Assembly (NCBI RefSeq): GCF_029223525.1
Contig: NZ_JARHTQ010000035.1
Coordinates: 1 to 64,000, forward strand
Direction: 5' to 3'
From: Streptantibioticus ferralitis
GTDB lineage: Bacteria > Actinomycetota > Actinomycetes > Streptomycetales > Streptomycetaceae
Length of the DNA stretch: 64,000 bases
Part shown: in pieces, positions 1 through 6,530 of the stretch
Layout: each line of letters opens with the position of its first letter
Numbering within the stretch: the stretch's first letter is position 1
Made by a program: the position numbers and the translations under genes
Notes under the pieces: generated by a model
What the model saw: the letters and a program-made list of their open reading frames with translations, nothing else
Told to the model about the DNA's origin: nothing
Database searches by the model: none

Positions 1-117
1 CCCGGCCCGGGACGGCCGCCCGGTTCGAAGAACAGACACCGCGCCAAGCGCCACGACGTCGGCAAGACCGTCAAACGCGCCGAGACCATCAAGGAACACC
101 AAGCCCGCCGAGGATAA
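1..117 (+). pseudogene. C-terminal tail of a putative transposase (cut by window edge)
   Basis: An open frame enters from base 1 and ends with TAA at 115-117, giving 38 residues. The tail is basic, with GRPPGSKNRHR followed by a KRHDVGKTVKRAET segment, and resembles the C-terminus of a family of putative actinobacterial DDE transposases (the NF041680 type, from memory). The N-terminal part lies outside the window, so I cannot tell whether the gene is intact. It directly precedes the gamma-butyrolactone locus. Confidence 0.5.
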
Positions 118-131
118 ACGTCAAGCTGAGA

Positions 132-180
132 GCAGGTACGTCAACCGGCGGGGGGCGACGTTGGCCGAATGACGACCTGC
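132..180. terminator. Stem-loop between transposase tail and receptor gene
   Basis: GCAGGTACGTCA (132-143) pairs with TGACGACCTGC (170-180) apart from one bulged base. It lies between the convergent transposase tail and receptor gene, where a bidirectional terminator would be expected. There is no T-run. Confidence 0.35.
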
Positions 181-182
181 GG

Positions 183-983
183 TCAGAGCTGAGGCAGCGC
201 CTCGGTCAGCGAAGTCCGCAGCTCGTCACCGATCGAGCGGCTGCCGGGGGCCCGGCCCGGTACGCCGCCGGCGGCGAGTCCCCCGGAGCCTCCCGCCGGG
301 TCGGCCGCAGCGCCCGGCTCCGGCCGCGGATCGGCCTTCTCCACGATCGTTTCCGCAGCCGGGGGCCCGATGGTGATGACCCGCTGCGGGTCCACGACCA
401 GATGCGGCAGCAGTCCCGGAATCGCCAGCGCGGGCAGCAGGTACTTCCACAGTGCGGCCACCCTGAGCGGCAGGTCCCGCCGCTGCCCGTAGACCTGGGA
501 CAGCAGTTGGATACCGGTGAACGCGCCGATGATGAGCTGCGACACCTCTTCGGGGTCGACGCTGACCAGCAGTTCGCCGCGCTGCTGCGCCTGCCGCAGC
601 AGATCGAGGATGACATCGGCCGCGCCCTGGTACGGGGCGACGTTGGGGTTCTTGTAGGAGGCCTGCTCGACGCTGAGCCGCACCCCCGCGCGCAGGACGA
701 CATCGACGCGAAGCCGGTGTGCGAACGCCATCGCCAGATCGATGGTGGCCTGCAACTTCACTTCGTTCTCCGGCGGCACCAGCGCCTCGGACTGAGCGTC
801 CACCACGGCATCGGCGATGGCTTCCTTGGAAGGGAAGTGGAAGTACAGCGCACCCCTGGTCAGCCCGCTCCTGGCGAGGATCTCGGTAGTGCTGGCTCCC
901 TCGTAGCCATACTCGTCGAAAACCGCGGCGGCCGCCTCCAGGATCGTGCGCCGGGTCTTCACCGCCCGCGCCTGCTGCGCCAT
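183..983 (-). CDS. scbR: ScbR/ArpA-family gamma-butyrolactone receptor (TetR superfamily)
   Basis: 266 residues. The TetR-type helix-turn-helix covers roughly residues 8-60, with ARSGLTRGALYFHFPSKEA as the recognition region. The all-alpha ligand domain matches the autoregulator-receptor group in layout (LRAGVRLSVEQ, LIIGAFTGIQLLSQVYG). The C-terminal 60 residues are a proline/glycine-rich tail longer than in most family members. Receptors of this family repress antibiotic and morphogenesis genes, and usually their own gene, until a gamma-butyrolactone binds. The gene is divergent from an AfsA-type synthase gene, the standard arrangement. The ATG at 983 has an AGGAG about 8 bases upstream, and a palindromic operator-like sequence lies just beyond it. 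Family assignment is firm; the exact ligand cannot be read. The symbol is by family, not proven orthology. Confidence 0.9.
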   Translation of the reverse strand: MAQQARAVKTRRTILEAAAAVFDEYGYEGASTTEILARSGLTRGALYFHFPSKEAIADAVVDAQSEALVPPENEVKLQATIDLAMAFAHRLRVDVVLRAGVRLSVEQASYKNPNVAPYQGAADVILDLLRQAQQRGELLVSVDPEEVSQLIIGAFTGIQLLSQVYGQRRDLPLRVAALWKYLLPALAIPGLLPHLVVDPQRVITIGPPAAETIVEKADPRPEPGAAADPAGGSGGLAAGGVPGRAPGSRSIGDELRTSLTEALPQL

Positions 984-1003
984 TTCATCTCCTGAGCCCT
1001 TTG

Positions 1004-1025
1004 AAAACCAAACCGGCTTGTCTGT
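1004..1025. promoter_or_regulatory. ARE-like operator in the scbR-afsA intergenic region
   Basis: An imperfect palindrome centred on CCGG: AAAACCAAACCGG (1004-1016) and CCGGCTTGTCTGT (1013-1025) match as inverted half-sites at 9 of 13 positions. Read on the minus strand it contains CCGGTTTGGTTTT, close to the autoregulatory elements bound by ArpA/ScbR receptors. It ends 21 bases upstream of the receptor start codon, a position suited to autorepression. Confidence 0.6.
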
Positions 1026-1121
1026 ACCTTATCCGGAGCGTCCGTCGCCGATCCGTGAGAGCAGCGGCGGATCAGCGGCCGCGCCATTTGTCCACTGCCC
1101 TCGCAGAGACAGGTATCTTCC

Positions 1122-2117
1122 ATGCAGTCGTCGAGTGTCACCGCACCGCGCATACCGCTTTCCCGTTCGGCTGTCACACTCGCCACTCCCCCGCAATCAC
1201 CCCCGGCACACGAAATAGCCAAGCTCACCACGACCGTGCCGCGGCAGTACGTGCATCGGGCGGCCATAAGTGAAGTCTTCCTCACCGGCTGGGAAACCGG
1301 CGATCCTGACGGATTCATTGTGCGGGGCCAGTGGCCGCGTGGCCATGCGGTCTTCGCCCCGCGGTTCGGCCAGCAGGATCCGCTGTTGATCGCGGAAACG
1401 ATTCGCCAGGGTGGCACGCTCCTTGCCCACACCGAGTACGGCGTTCCGCTCGGCCATCACTTCCTCATGTCGGACCTGGCGTACACCTCCGTGCGCGACG
1501 CCCTCACCGCGGAGCCGGTGCCGAGTGAGGTCGAGTTGCACATCACCTGCCATGACATCACACGGCGCGGCAAGCAGGTGGTCTCGATGCTGTACCGGGT
1601 CCATGTCTGGGTCGGTCAGATCCGGGTCGCCGTCGCCAGCGCGGCCTACAAGACCCTGTCCCCGTCCGTCTACCGGCGCATACGTGGCGACCGGCCGTTC
1701 ACCAGCGACATCACCCCGCCGCCCGCCATCGACCCCGCCCTGGTGGGCCGCAGGGATCCGCGCGACGTCGTACTGGCCGACGCGGCGGCCGGTCCCGGCG
1801 ACCCGGCACACAGCTGGCTGCTCAGGGCGGACACATCACATCCGCTCTTCTTCGACCACCCGGTCGACCACGTACCGGGAATGCTGCTTCTGGAGGCAGC
1901 ACGGCAGGCCGCGCAGGCGGCAATGCACCCGGTGCCGGTCCAAGCACTCGGAATGGCCAGCAGTTTCGCCCACTACGCAGAATTCGACACGCCATGCCGG
2001 ATCGACGCAGAGGTCGGACAACGCGGTGCGGACGGGAACACCCCGGTCCAGATCACCGGAACTCAGAGCGACCAGACCGTCTTCACCTGCACGGTCACCA
2101 CCCGTCCACTGGACTGA
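1122..2117 (+). CDS. AfsA/ScbA-family gamma-butyrolactone biosynthesis protein
   Basis: 331 residues. AfsA-type enzymes condense a beta-ketoacyl thioester with dihydroxyacetone phosphate at the start of gamma-butyrolactone synthesis. The protein shows two AfsA repeats: the first from about residue 35 (TTTVPRQYVHRAAISEVFLT), the second from about 215 (ADTSHPLFFDHPVDHVPGML, then LLEAARQAA). About 30 residues precede the first conserved block, so a later start is possible, but 1122 is the only ATG near the upstream region. It is divergent from the receptor gene and followed after 121 bases by an NAD-dependent epimerase/reductase-like gene, as in other butyrolactone or butenolide loci. Confidence 0.9.
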   Translation: MQSSSVTAPRIPLSRSAVTLATPPQSPPAHEIAKLTTTVPRQYVHRAAISEVFLTGWETGDPDGFIVRGQWPRGHAVFAPRFGQQDPLLIAETIRQGGTLLAHTEYGVPLGHHFLMSDLAYTSVRDALTAEPVPSEVELHITCHDITRRGKQVVSMLYRVHVWVGQIRVAVASAAYKTLSPSVYRRIRGDRPFTSDITPPPAIDPALVGRRDPRDVVLADAAAGPGDPAHSWLLRADTSHPLFFDHPVDHVPGMLLLEAARQAAQAAMHPVPVQALGMASSFAHYAEFDTPCRIDAEVGQRGADGNTPVQITGTQSDQTVFTCTVTTRPLD

Positions 2118-2238
2118 ATTCAGCCAACCTCGGCACAGGGGTTGACAACCGCAAAGTCCAGGAAAAGGGAATTCCGCCCGGTCGAGCCCGGCCGGAATCG
2201 ACGGAACTTCCAGGCCCAGACAGGGAGATCGGGGAACC

Positions 2239-3180
2239 ATGCCCGGCACCATCATGATCACCGGCGCCACCGGCTTTATCGGCGGCCGGGTCGTCCAGCA
2301 TGCCGCCCGGCTTCTCCCCGACCGGGGGTTGCGCCTGATGACCCACCGAAAGGCGCTGCTCCCGCCCGCCTCCCCGCTTGTCGAAACGGTCCCCGGCGAT
2401 CTGGCGGATCCGCTGTCGCTACGCGGCGTGTGCGCGGGCGTCGACGTGCTGGTGCACTGCGCTTCGCAGATCGGCGGCCCCACCGAGATCTGCCAGGCCG
2501 TCAACGCCCTTGGCACCGAGGCGCTTACCGCCGAGGCTCGCAGAGCGGGGGTGCGCCGGATCGTCTACGTCAGCACCGCGGCCGTGTACGGGCGCGGCCC
2601 GTTCCGCGGCGACCGGCCCGAGGACCTCGCCGTGGCTCCGGCTTCGGCCACCTCGCGCAGCCGCGCCGCCGCCGAGGAGGCGGTCCTCGCGGCGGACGGC
2701 ATCGTCCTGCGCCCGCACATGGTGTACGGCGCGGGAGACCGCTGGGTGGCCCCCCGGCTGCGGAGCCTGATGGTCGCCCTCGGCAGCACCGTCGACGGCT
2801 GGCGCTCCCAGCTCTCCCTGATCGACGTGGACGACCTGGCCCAGGCCGTGCTCGCCACCGCCCTTGCCCCCCGCGAGGACCTCACGGCGTCCGTCTACCA
2901 CGCCAGCCACCCGCACCCGGTCCGCGTCGCGGATCTGCTCCGCGCACTCAGCGACGTCTACGGCCTCCCCTGGCCCACCGCCGACCGCCGCTACGGAGAC
3001 GCCCGCGCGCATCTGCTGGCCCAGGGCAGGACCACCCACGACCTCGACATGGTCGCCGTCGACCACTGGTTCAGCAGCGCCCCCCTGTGGCACGCCCTGC
3101 GCCGCGCACCGGGCCCCGGCTTCCCCAACCGCTTCCCGCCACATGCCAGTTGGTACCGGGAGTCAGCCCCCGCCGCCTGA
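2239..3180 (+). CDS. NAD(P)-dependent epimerase/dehydratase-family protein
   Basis: 313 residues, extended short-chain dehydrogenase fold. The N-terminal Rossmann motif is ITGATGFIGG (about residues 6-15), followed by DVLVHCAS and YVSTAAVYG. The usual YxxxK catalytic pair is not obvious: the region after the serine block reads TSRSRAAAEEAV, so the catalytic Tyr/Lys may be replaced. An SD-like GGAGATCGGGGAACC precedes the ATG. Oxidoreductases of this class accompany afsA homologues in several Streptomyces signalling clusters, where a ketoreductase step is required, so a role in maturing the butyrolactone signal is inferred from context. Other sugar-nucleotide-type substrates cannot be excluded. 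Confidence 0.8.
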   Translation: MPGTIMITGATGFIGGRVVQHAARLLPDRGLRLMTHRKALLPPASPLVETVPGDLADPLSLRGVCAGVDVLVHCASQIGGPTEICQAVNALGTEALTAEARRAGVRRIVYVSTAAVYGRGPFRGDRPEDLAVAPASATSRSRAAAEEAVLAADGIVLRPHMVYGAGDRWVAPRLRSLMVALGSTVDGWRSQLSLIDVDDLAQAVLATALAPREDLTASVYHASHPHPVRVADLLRALSDVYGLPWPTADRRYGDARAHLLAQGRTTHDLDMVAVDHWFSSAPLWHALRRAPGPGFPNRFPPHASWYRESAPAA

Positions 3181-3265
3181 CGCGCGGCGCCCACGAAGCC
3201 GCAGGAACCGGCCAGCAGCCCACCCGCGAAAGGTGATTGACGGCTGCCCCCGGCCGAATCCAGGC

Positions 3266-3351
3266 CACGAAAAATCCCGCCCGATCAGAGCGATCGGACG
3301 GGATCCCGTGAACTACTCCCGGGCGAACCCGAGAACAGTTCTTTGTTGTGG
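3266..3351. repeat. Left copy of the tRNA-Ala terminator-region repeat
   Basis: About 86 bases that align with 8508-8589 at roughly three quarters identity. Both copies have the same order: a hairpin built on ATCCCG/CGGGAT, then CGTGAAC, an AGAAC element and TGTTGTGG at the end. In the right copy TGTTGTGG runs into the 3' end of tRNA-Ala; here it is followed by unrelated DNA. The hairpin (3274-3304) could terminate transcription from the epimerase gene. The two copies bracket the small island at 3.35-8.5 kb and look like remnants of an integration event. Confidence 0.6.
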
Positions 3352-3376
3352 GGCGTTCTTGAGTGGGTCTGACCTG
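3350..3376 (+). repeat. 27-bp promoter-like direct repeat, copy 1
   Basis: GGGGCGTTC followed two bases later by GAGTGGG and, after two more, TGACCTG. It matches 4231-4257 at 23 of 27 positions. Each copy lies upstream of a plus-strand gene of the island (the phosphotransferase here, the coiled-coil protein at copy 2), suggesting a shared promoter or operator. Confidence 0.5.
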
Positions 3377-3396
3377 GGGCAAAGAAGAACCTTGGA

Positions 3397-3430
3397 GATC
3401 GTTTCCCACCTGCCGGGTGATCGTTTCCCA
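3397..3430 (+). promoter_or_regulatory. Paired GATCGTTTCCCA operator-like repeats
   Basis: GATCGTTTCCCA occurs at 3397-3408 and again at 3419-3430, an exact 12-base repeat with a 22-base period (two helical turns). It lies 54-87 bases upstream of the phosphotransferase start codon. Such phasing is typical of a site for a DNA-binding dimer or tandem dimers. Confidence 0.45.
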
Positions 3431-3483
3431 GCAGGGCGGCGGGACTGTGTATGACCGGTGGTCTGTCCTGGCAGGGTGGCGAC

Positions 3484-4221
3484 ATGCACGAGTCATCTCT
3501 GCCCGGTGGCTTCATCAATCAGGTTGTCCGTGTCGGTGCGACCGTCCGCCGCCCTGCGTCGCCGCGTGCCCCCTTCGTCCGTGAACTATTGAAGTTCTTC
3601 GAACAGTGTGGTTGGGCCGGAGCACCGCGGTTCCTCGGCTTGGACGAGGAGGGACGCGAGGTCTTCAACTACATCGATGGGTACGTGGCCTGGAGGGCTG
3701 ACCAACGGCTCGAAGCGTGTTCGGACGACAATCTGGTTCGTGTGGCGCGACTTGTCCGCGAGTTCCATGACCTGTCATGTGGGTCGTCGCTGGCTGGACC
3801 GCGCGAGGTCGTCTGCCACAACGATCTGTCGCCGAAGAACACCGTCTATGCCACCGATGGCGTCGGATGGCAGCCGTTGGCCTTCATCGACTGGGACCTT
3901 GCGGCCCCGGGTGACCGTATCCACGATGTCGCTCATGTGTGCTGGCAGTATCTGGATCTTGGCCCGCGTGTGACAGACCTGTCGGATGCCGCGCGACGGA
4001 CCCGGTTGATCTGCGATGCCTACGGCCTGGTCGAGCGGGAGCGGATCGTGGACACGATCTTGTGGTGGCAGGACCGTTGTTGGCGAGGTATCGAGACAGC
4101 CGCCGCCAGCGGCGAGCTGGCCATGATCCGTCTGCGTGACCAGGGCGCGGTCGATGAGGTCCGCGCGGCGTATCGCTGGGTGTCAGCCCATCGCCCCAGC
4201 CTGGAAGTCGCCCTGCGGTAG
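3484..4221 (+). CDS. Aminoglycoside phosphotransferase-like (APH superfamily) kinase
   Basis: About 245 residues from the ATG at 3484; an in-frame ATG at 3451 would add 11. APH/choline-kinase fold: VVCHNDLSPKNTVY is the catalytic loop (Asp of HND, Asn of PKN) and FIDWDLAAPGDRIHDVAH contains the metal-binding aspartate. The N-terminal part (GGFINQVVRVGATVRRP) matches the nucleotide-binding beta-strands of small actinobacterial phosphotransferases of unknown substrate, and the usual lysine is not obvious. This is a short family member. It is the first plus-strand gene in the tRNA-Ala island, downstream of two sets of operator-like repeats. Resistance is possible but cannot be inferred from the fold alone. 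Confidence 0.8.
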   Translation: MHESSLPGGFINQVVRVGATVRRPASPRAPFVRELLKFFEQCGWAGAPRFLGLDEEGREVFNYIDGYVAWRADQRLEACSDDNLVRVARLVREFHDLSCGSSLAGPREVVCHNDLSPKNTVYATDGVGWQPLAFIDWDLAAPGDRIHDVAHVCWQYLDLGPRVTDLSDAARRTRLICDAYGLVERERIVDTILWWQDRCWRGIETAAASGELAMIRLRDQGAVDEVRAAYRWVSAHRPSLEVALR

Positions 4222-4230
4222 CCCTTCCTC

Positions 4231-4257
4231 GGGGCGTTCACGAGTGGGGTTGACCTG
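4231..4257 (+). repeat. 27-bp promoter-like direct repeat, copy 2
   Basis: Second copy of the repeat at 3350-3376 (four mismatches). Here it contains TTGACC, followed 16 bases later by TAGAAG, a plausible -35/-10 pair reading rightwards towards the gene at 4446. Confidence 0.5.
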
Positions 4258-4327
4258 CACTTTCGCTGGACTAGAAGTAGAGCCTGAAGGCGGCAGCTGG
4301 CTGCCTGCTCCTGAGTCTGGGTGCTGT

Positions 4328-4411
4328 TGTCTGGCACGTGTTCCTGAACTGCCAGACAGGGTTGGCCATTTGACTGTCTGGTGCGGCTGGCTTTCCCTAC
4401 GATGTCTGGCG
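4328..4411. promoter_or_regulatory. Cluster of TGTCTGGYR motifs (candidate operator)
   Basis: TGTCTGGCA (4328-4336) forms a perfect 9-base inverted repeat with TGCCAGACA (4350-4358). Further direct copies are TGTCTGGTG (4375-4383) and TGTCTGGCG (4403-4411), with a weaker GAGTCTGGG near 4313. Four copies within 84 bases directly upstream of the coiled-coil protein gene suggest cooperative binding by a regulator. Confidence 0.5.
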
Positions 4412-4445
4412 TTGGGCCGACATGCTGGCGGTTCGGGGAGGGCTC

Positions 4446-5009
4446 ATGATGTCCGGTGAGGCGGCTGCAGCCGAGGGGCTGCGCACGGCTGTGGACTTCT
4501 ACGCCGACAAGGCCGCACGGCTGCAGCAGCAGCGGTCAGAGCTGGAGAAACAACTGGCTCAGGTGGATGCCGAGTTGTCCAAGGCCGCTGCCACCCGTGA
4601 CCATCTGACGGCCGCCTTGGAAGAGATCACGACCGGTGCGGAAGCCGGACCTGATGCCCCTGGCAACCAGCCCGATAACGCGAACGCCAACGCGGAGGAA
4701 CCGGTTGCAGATGAGAGCGGGACGGCGGGGCCTGCTGGAACTCGGCTGCCGTCGGCTGCCGCGCCGCGGAACCGGCAGCTGGGACAGCAGGTGCTGCATG
4801 TGCTGGCCACTGCGGGGCGACCGTTGCGGGTGAAGGAGATTACGGAAGCCATCGGAAGGCCCGTTTCCGGAAAGCAGGGGTCGGCGGCGATCGAGACGAC
4901 CCGGAAGACCTGCAAGCGGCATGTCACACAGGGCAAAGCTGTCGAACCCGAGCCCGGGGTGTTCGTGATCGCCGCCGCCGACGGTCGGCACGTGAAGGGA
5001 GCCGCCTAA
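4446..5009 (+). CDS. Hypothetical protein: coiled coil plus winged-helix-like domain
   Basis: About 187 residues from the ATG-ATG pair at 4446/4449, preceded by GGGGAGGG; the longer frame from 4422 adds 8 residues without a ribosome-binding site. An N-terminal heptad-rich coiled coil (DKAARLQQQRSELEKQLAQV onward) is followed by an acidic, low-complexity linker. The C-terminal domain (LGQQVLHVLATAGRPLRVKE, then ITEAIGRPVSG) has the look of a winged helix. A DNA-binding regulator of the island is a reasonable inference, and the clustered TGTCTGG motifs upstream could be its own operator. I do not recognise a named family. Confidence 0.7.
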   Translation: MMSGEAAAAEGLRTAVDFYADKAARLQQQRSELEKQLAQVDAELSKAAATRDHLTAALEEITTGAEAGPDAPGNQPDNANANAEEPVADESGTAGPAGTRLPSAAAPRNRQLGQQVLHVLATAGRPLRVKEITEAIGRPVSGKQGSAAIETTRKTCKRHVTQGKAVEPEPGVFVIAAADGRHVKGAA

Positions 5010-5029
5010 CGGCAGGGACCTTTTGAGGT

Positions 5030-5057
5030 GTTCCCTCCCCCGAACGGGGGAGGGAAC
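5030..5057. terminator. Strong hairpin terminator
   Basis: Perfect 12-bp stem: GTTCCCTCCCCC (5030-5041), loop GAAC, and the complementary arm 5046-5057. It lies 21 bases after the stop of the coiled-coil protein gene and between convergent genes, so it may act in both directions. Confidence 0.7.
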
Positions 5058-5168
5058 CGGCTCCGTTGAGGTGGCACCCTCTTGCGAAGCCATGACGTGG
5101 ACCCCTTGGTAGTGGCTCACGCTGCTCTCGAGGCTAGAGCAACCGTGCTCGCCTCGGGGGCGCGTGGC

Positions 5169-5531
5169 CTATTTTGTCGTCTCCCGCGCCGGTGAGGCTT
5201 GGGGACGGAAGGGCCTTTTTCCATGCGTACGAGGCATTCCTCCGTTGGCGGGGTACAGAGGCACAGCAAGGAAGTGCTCGAGGCGGGCGACGGTGGCGAC
5301 ATCGGGCCAGCACTGTCCGGCGAGGAGATCGGCGATGGCCTGCCGGTTGACGCCGGACCCGGTGGCAGCCTGCCGCAGGCTCCGTCCCTGCTCTTGAAGG
5401 GCCGCGGCGAGGGCGCGGGCAATGTCCTGGATGACGGCGGCGGCCTCGTCGCCGATGATTCCGTCGGGCCAGGTTTCCGGATCGCGGGCAAGCTCGCGCG
5501 GCGGCCTCCTGCGGGCAAAACCTCCCACCAT
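5169..5531 (-). CDS. Helix-turn-helix (XRE-like) protein
   Basis: 120 residues, starting at the ATG at 5531 with GGAAAGGAG 9 bases upstream; the longer open frame upstream of it is antisense to the next gene. The core reads IARALAAALQEQGRSLRQAA, then GVNRQAIADLLAGQCWPDVATVARLEHFL, a classical XRE-type helix-turn-helix with a C-terminal aromatic end. It is divergent from the recombinase-like gene with only 18 bases between proposed start codons, so it probably controls that operon by binding its own start region. Confidence 0.75.
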   Translation of the reverse strand: MVGGFARRRPPRELARDPETWPDGIIGDEAAAVIQDIARALAAALQEQGRSLRQAATGSGVNRQAIADLLAGQCWPDVATVARLEHFLAVPLYPANGGMPRTHGKRPFRPQASPARETTK

Positions 5532-5549
5532 GTCGATGCACTCCTTTCC

Positions 5550-6530
5550 GTGAAGATCGGCTTCGACCCCTTCACTGGCTGCTTGACCAGCCGCTGGGAT
5601 TGGTCCGTGACGTTGAGTCCGGAGGTCTCCCGCCGCATCCGCGACTACCGTCCCCGCCTTCCCCCAGAGCGGTGGACGGCGGTCGCGGACCAGGTGCGGG
5701 CGACGGTGGCGGCAGCTGCACCGGCCACCCGCTACGAGGCGACACGCCTGCTGCACGCCGTGGGGCGCCTCGCGGTCTGGGCGGACGGGCGCGGGCTGCC
5801 GCGGGATCCGGGGGTGTGGATGCGGAGCGAGACGATCGATGCGTTCGTGCTGTCCGGTTGCACGGGAGAGGACGGCTCCGTGCAGACCTACCGGTGCCGG
5901 CTGCGAAGAGTGCGGGAGGCGCTGGTGTGGGTGGAGCGCGGCGAGGCACCGCCCGTCCGGCTGTCCTCCCCTCGCAACCCCCAACCCCCCTATGAAGACA
6001 GGGAGTTGTCCCGCCTGCGGGCCTGGGCGGGGCATCTGCCGGGCCGGGCCCGGCTGGACGGGCTGGCGCTGATGGCGCTCGGGGCCGGATGCGGCCTGGC
6101 CCCCGGCGAAGTCGCCCGAGTGAGGGGCAGCCACATCCGCATCACCCCGTCGGGTGTCGCCGTGCTGGACGAGATCATGCTTGGGCGGCTGGTGGCCTGC
6201 CATGCCGGGTGGGAGGCGGTGCTGGCGGAGCTGAGTGAGGCCGCCGGGGCGGGCTTTGTGTTCCGGCCCGGCCGGAAGACGGCCGCAGCGAAGAACCTCA
6301 TCTCCTCCTGGCCGGCTCGCCACCGGCCGCACGCCGGTCTTCCGCCGCTGTCGGCCCGTCGGCTGCGGTCGACGTGGATCGTGCGGCTGCTGGCCGAGGG
6401 CATCAGCCCGGTCGTGATCGCGTCCGCTGCGGGGATGACCTCCCCGGCCGGCCTGGCCCCCTACCACCGTTGGGTCCCTCCACTACCGGGAGGAGAGGTG
6501 GTCCGGCTGCTGCGTGGGCACCGCCGGTGA
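5550..6530 (+). CDS. Degenerate tyrosine-recombinase-like protein
   Basis: Up to 326 residues from the GTG at 5550; a GTG at 5607 is an alternative, and neither has a clear Shine-Dalgarno. The N-terminal half resembles a SAM-like core-binding domain. The C-terminal half follows the integrase layout: the segment equivalent to GLRxSE reads GLAPGEVARVRGSHI, the HxLRxT box reads RRLRSTWIVRLLAEGIS, and a terminal PYHRW contains the candidate nucleophile Tyr. The first catalytic Arg and the box II His are replaced, so the protein may be a non-catalytic relative or a divergent enzyme. Its TGA overlaps the ATG of the DDE-like gene (TGATG), implying translational coupling. Confidence 0.65.
   Translation: MKIGFDPFTGCLTSRWDWSVTLSPEVSRRIRDYRPRLPPERWTAVADQVRATVAAAAPATRYEATRLLHAVGRLAVWADGRGLPRDPGVWMRSETIDAFVLSGCTGEDGSVQTYRCRLRRVREALVWVERGEAPPVRLSSPRNPQPPYEDRELSRLRAWAGHLPGRARLDGLALMALGAGCGLAPGEVARVRGSHIRITPSGVAVLDEIMLGRLVACHAGWEAVLAELSEAAGAGFVFRPGRKTAAAKNLISSWPARHRPHAGLPPLSARRLRSTWIVRLLAEGISPVVIASAAGMTSPAGLAPYHRWVPPLPGGEVVRLLRGHRR

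Noticed and set aside
5532-6467. Long minus-strand frame upstream of the HTH gene start
   Set aside because: It is antisense to the recombinase-like gene, and its only credible coding part is the final 120 codons, which have their own ATG and ribosome-binding site at 5,531.
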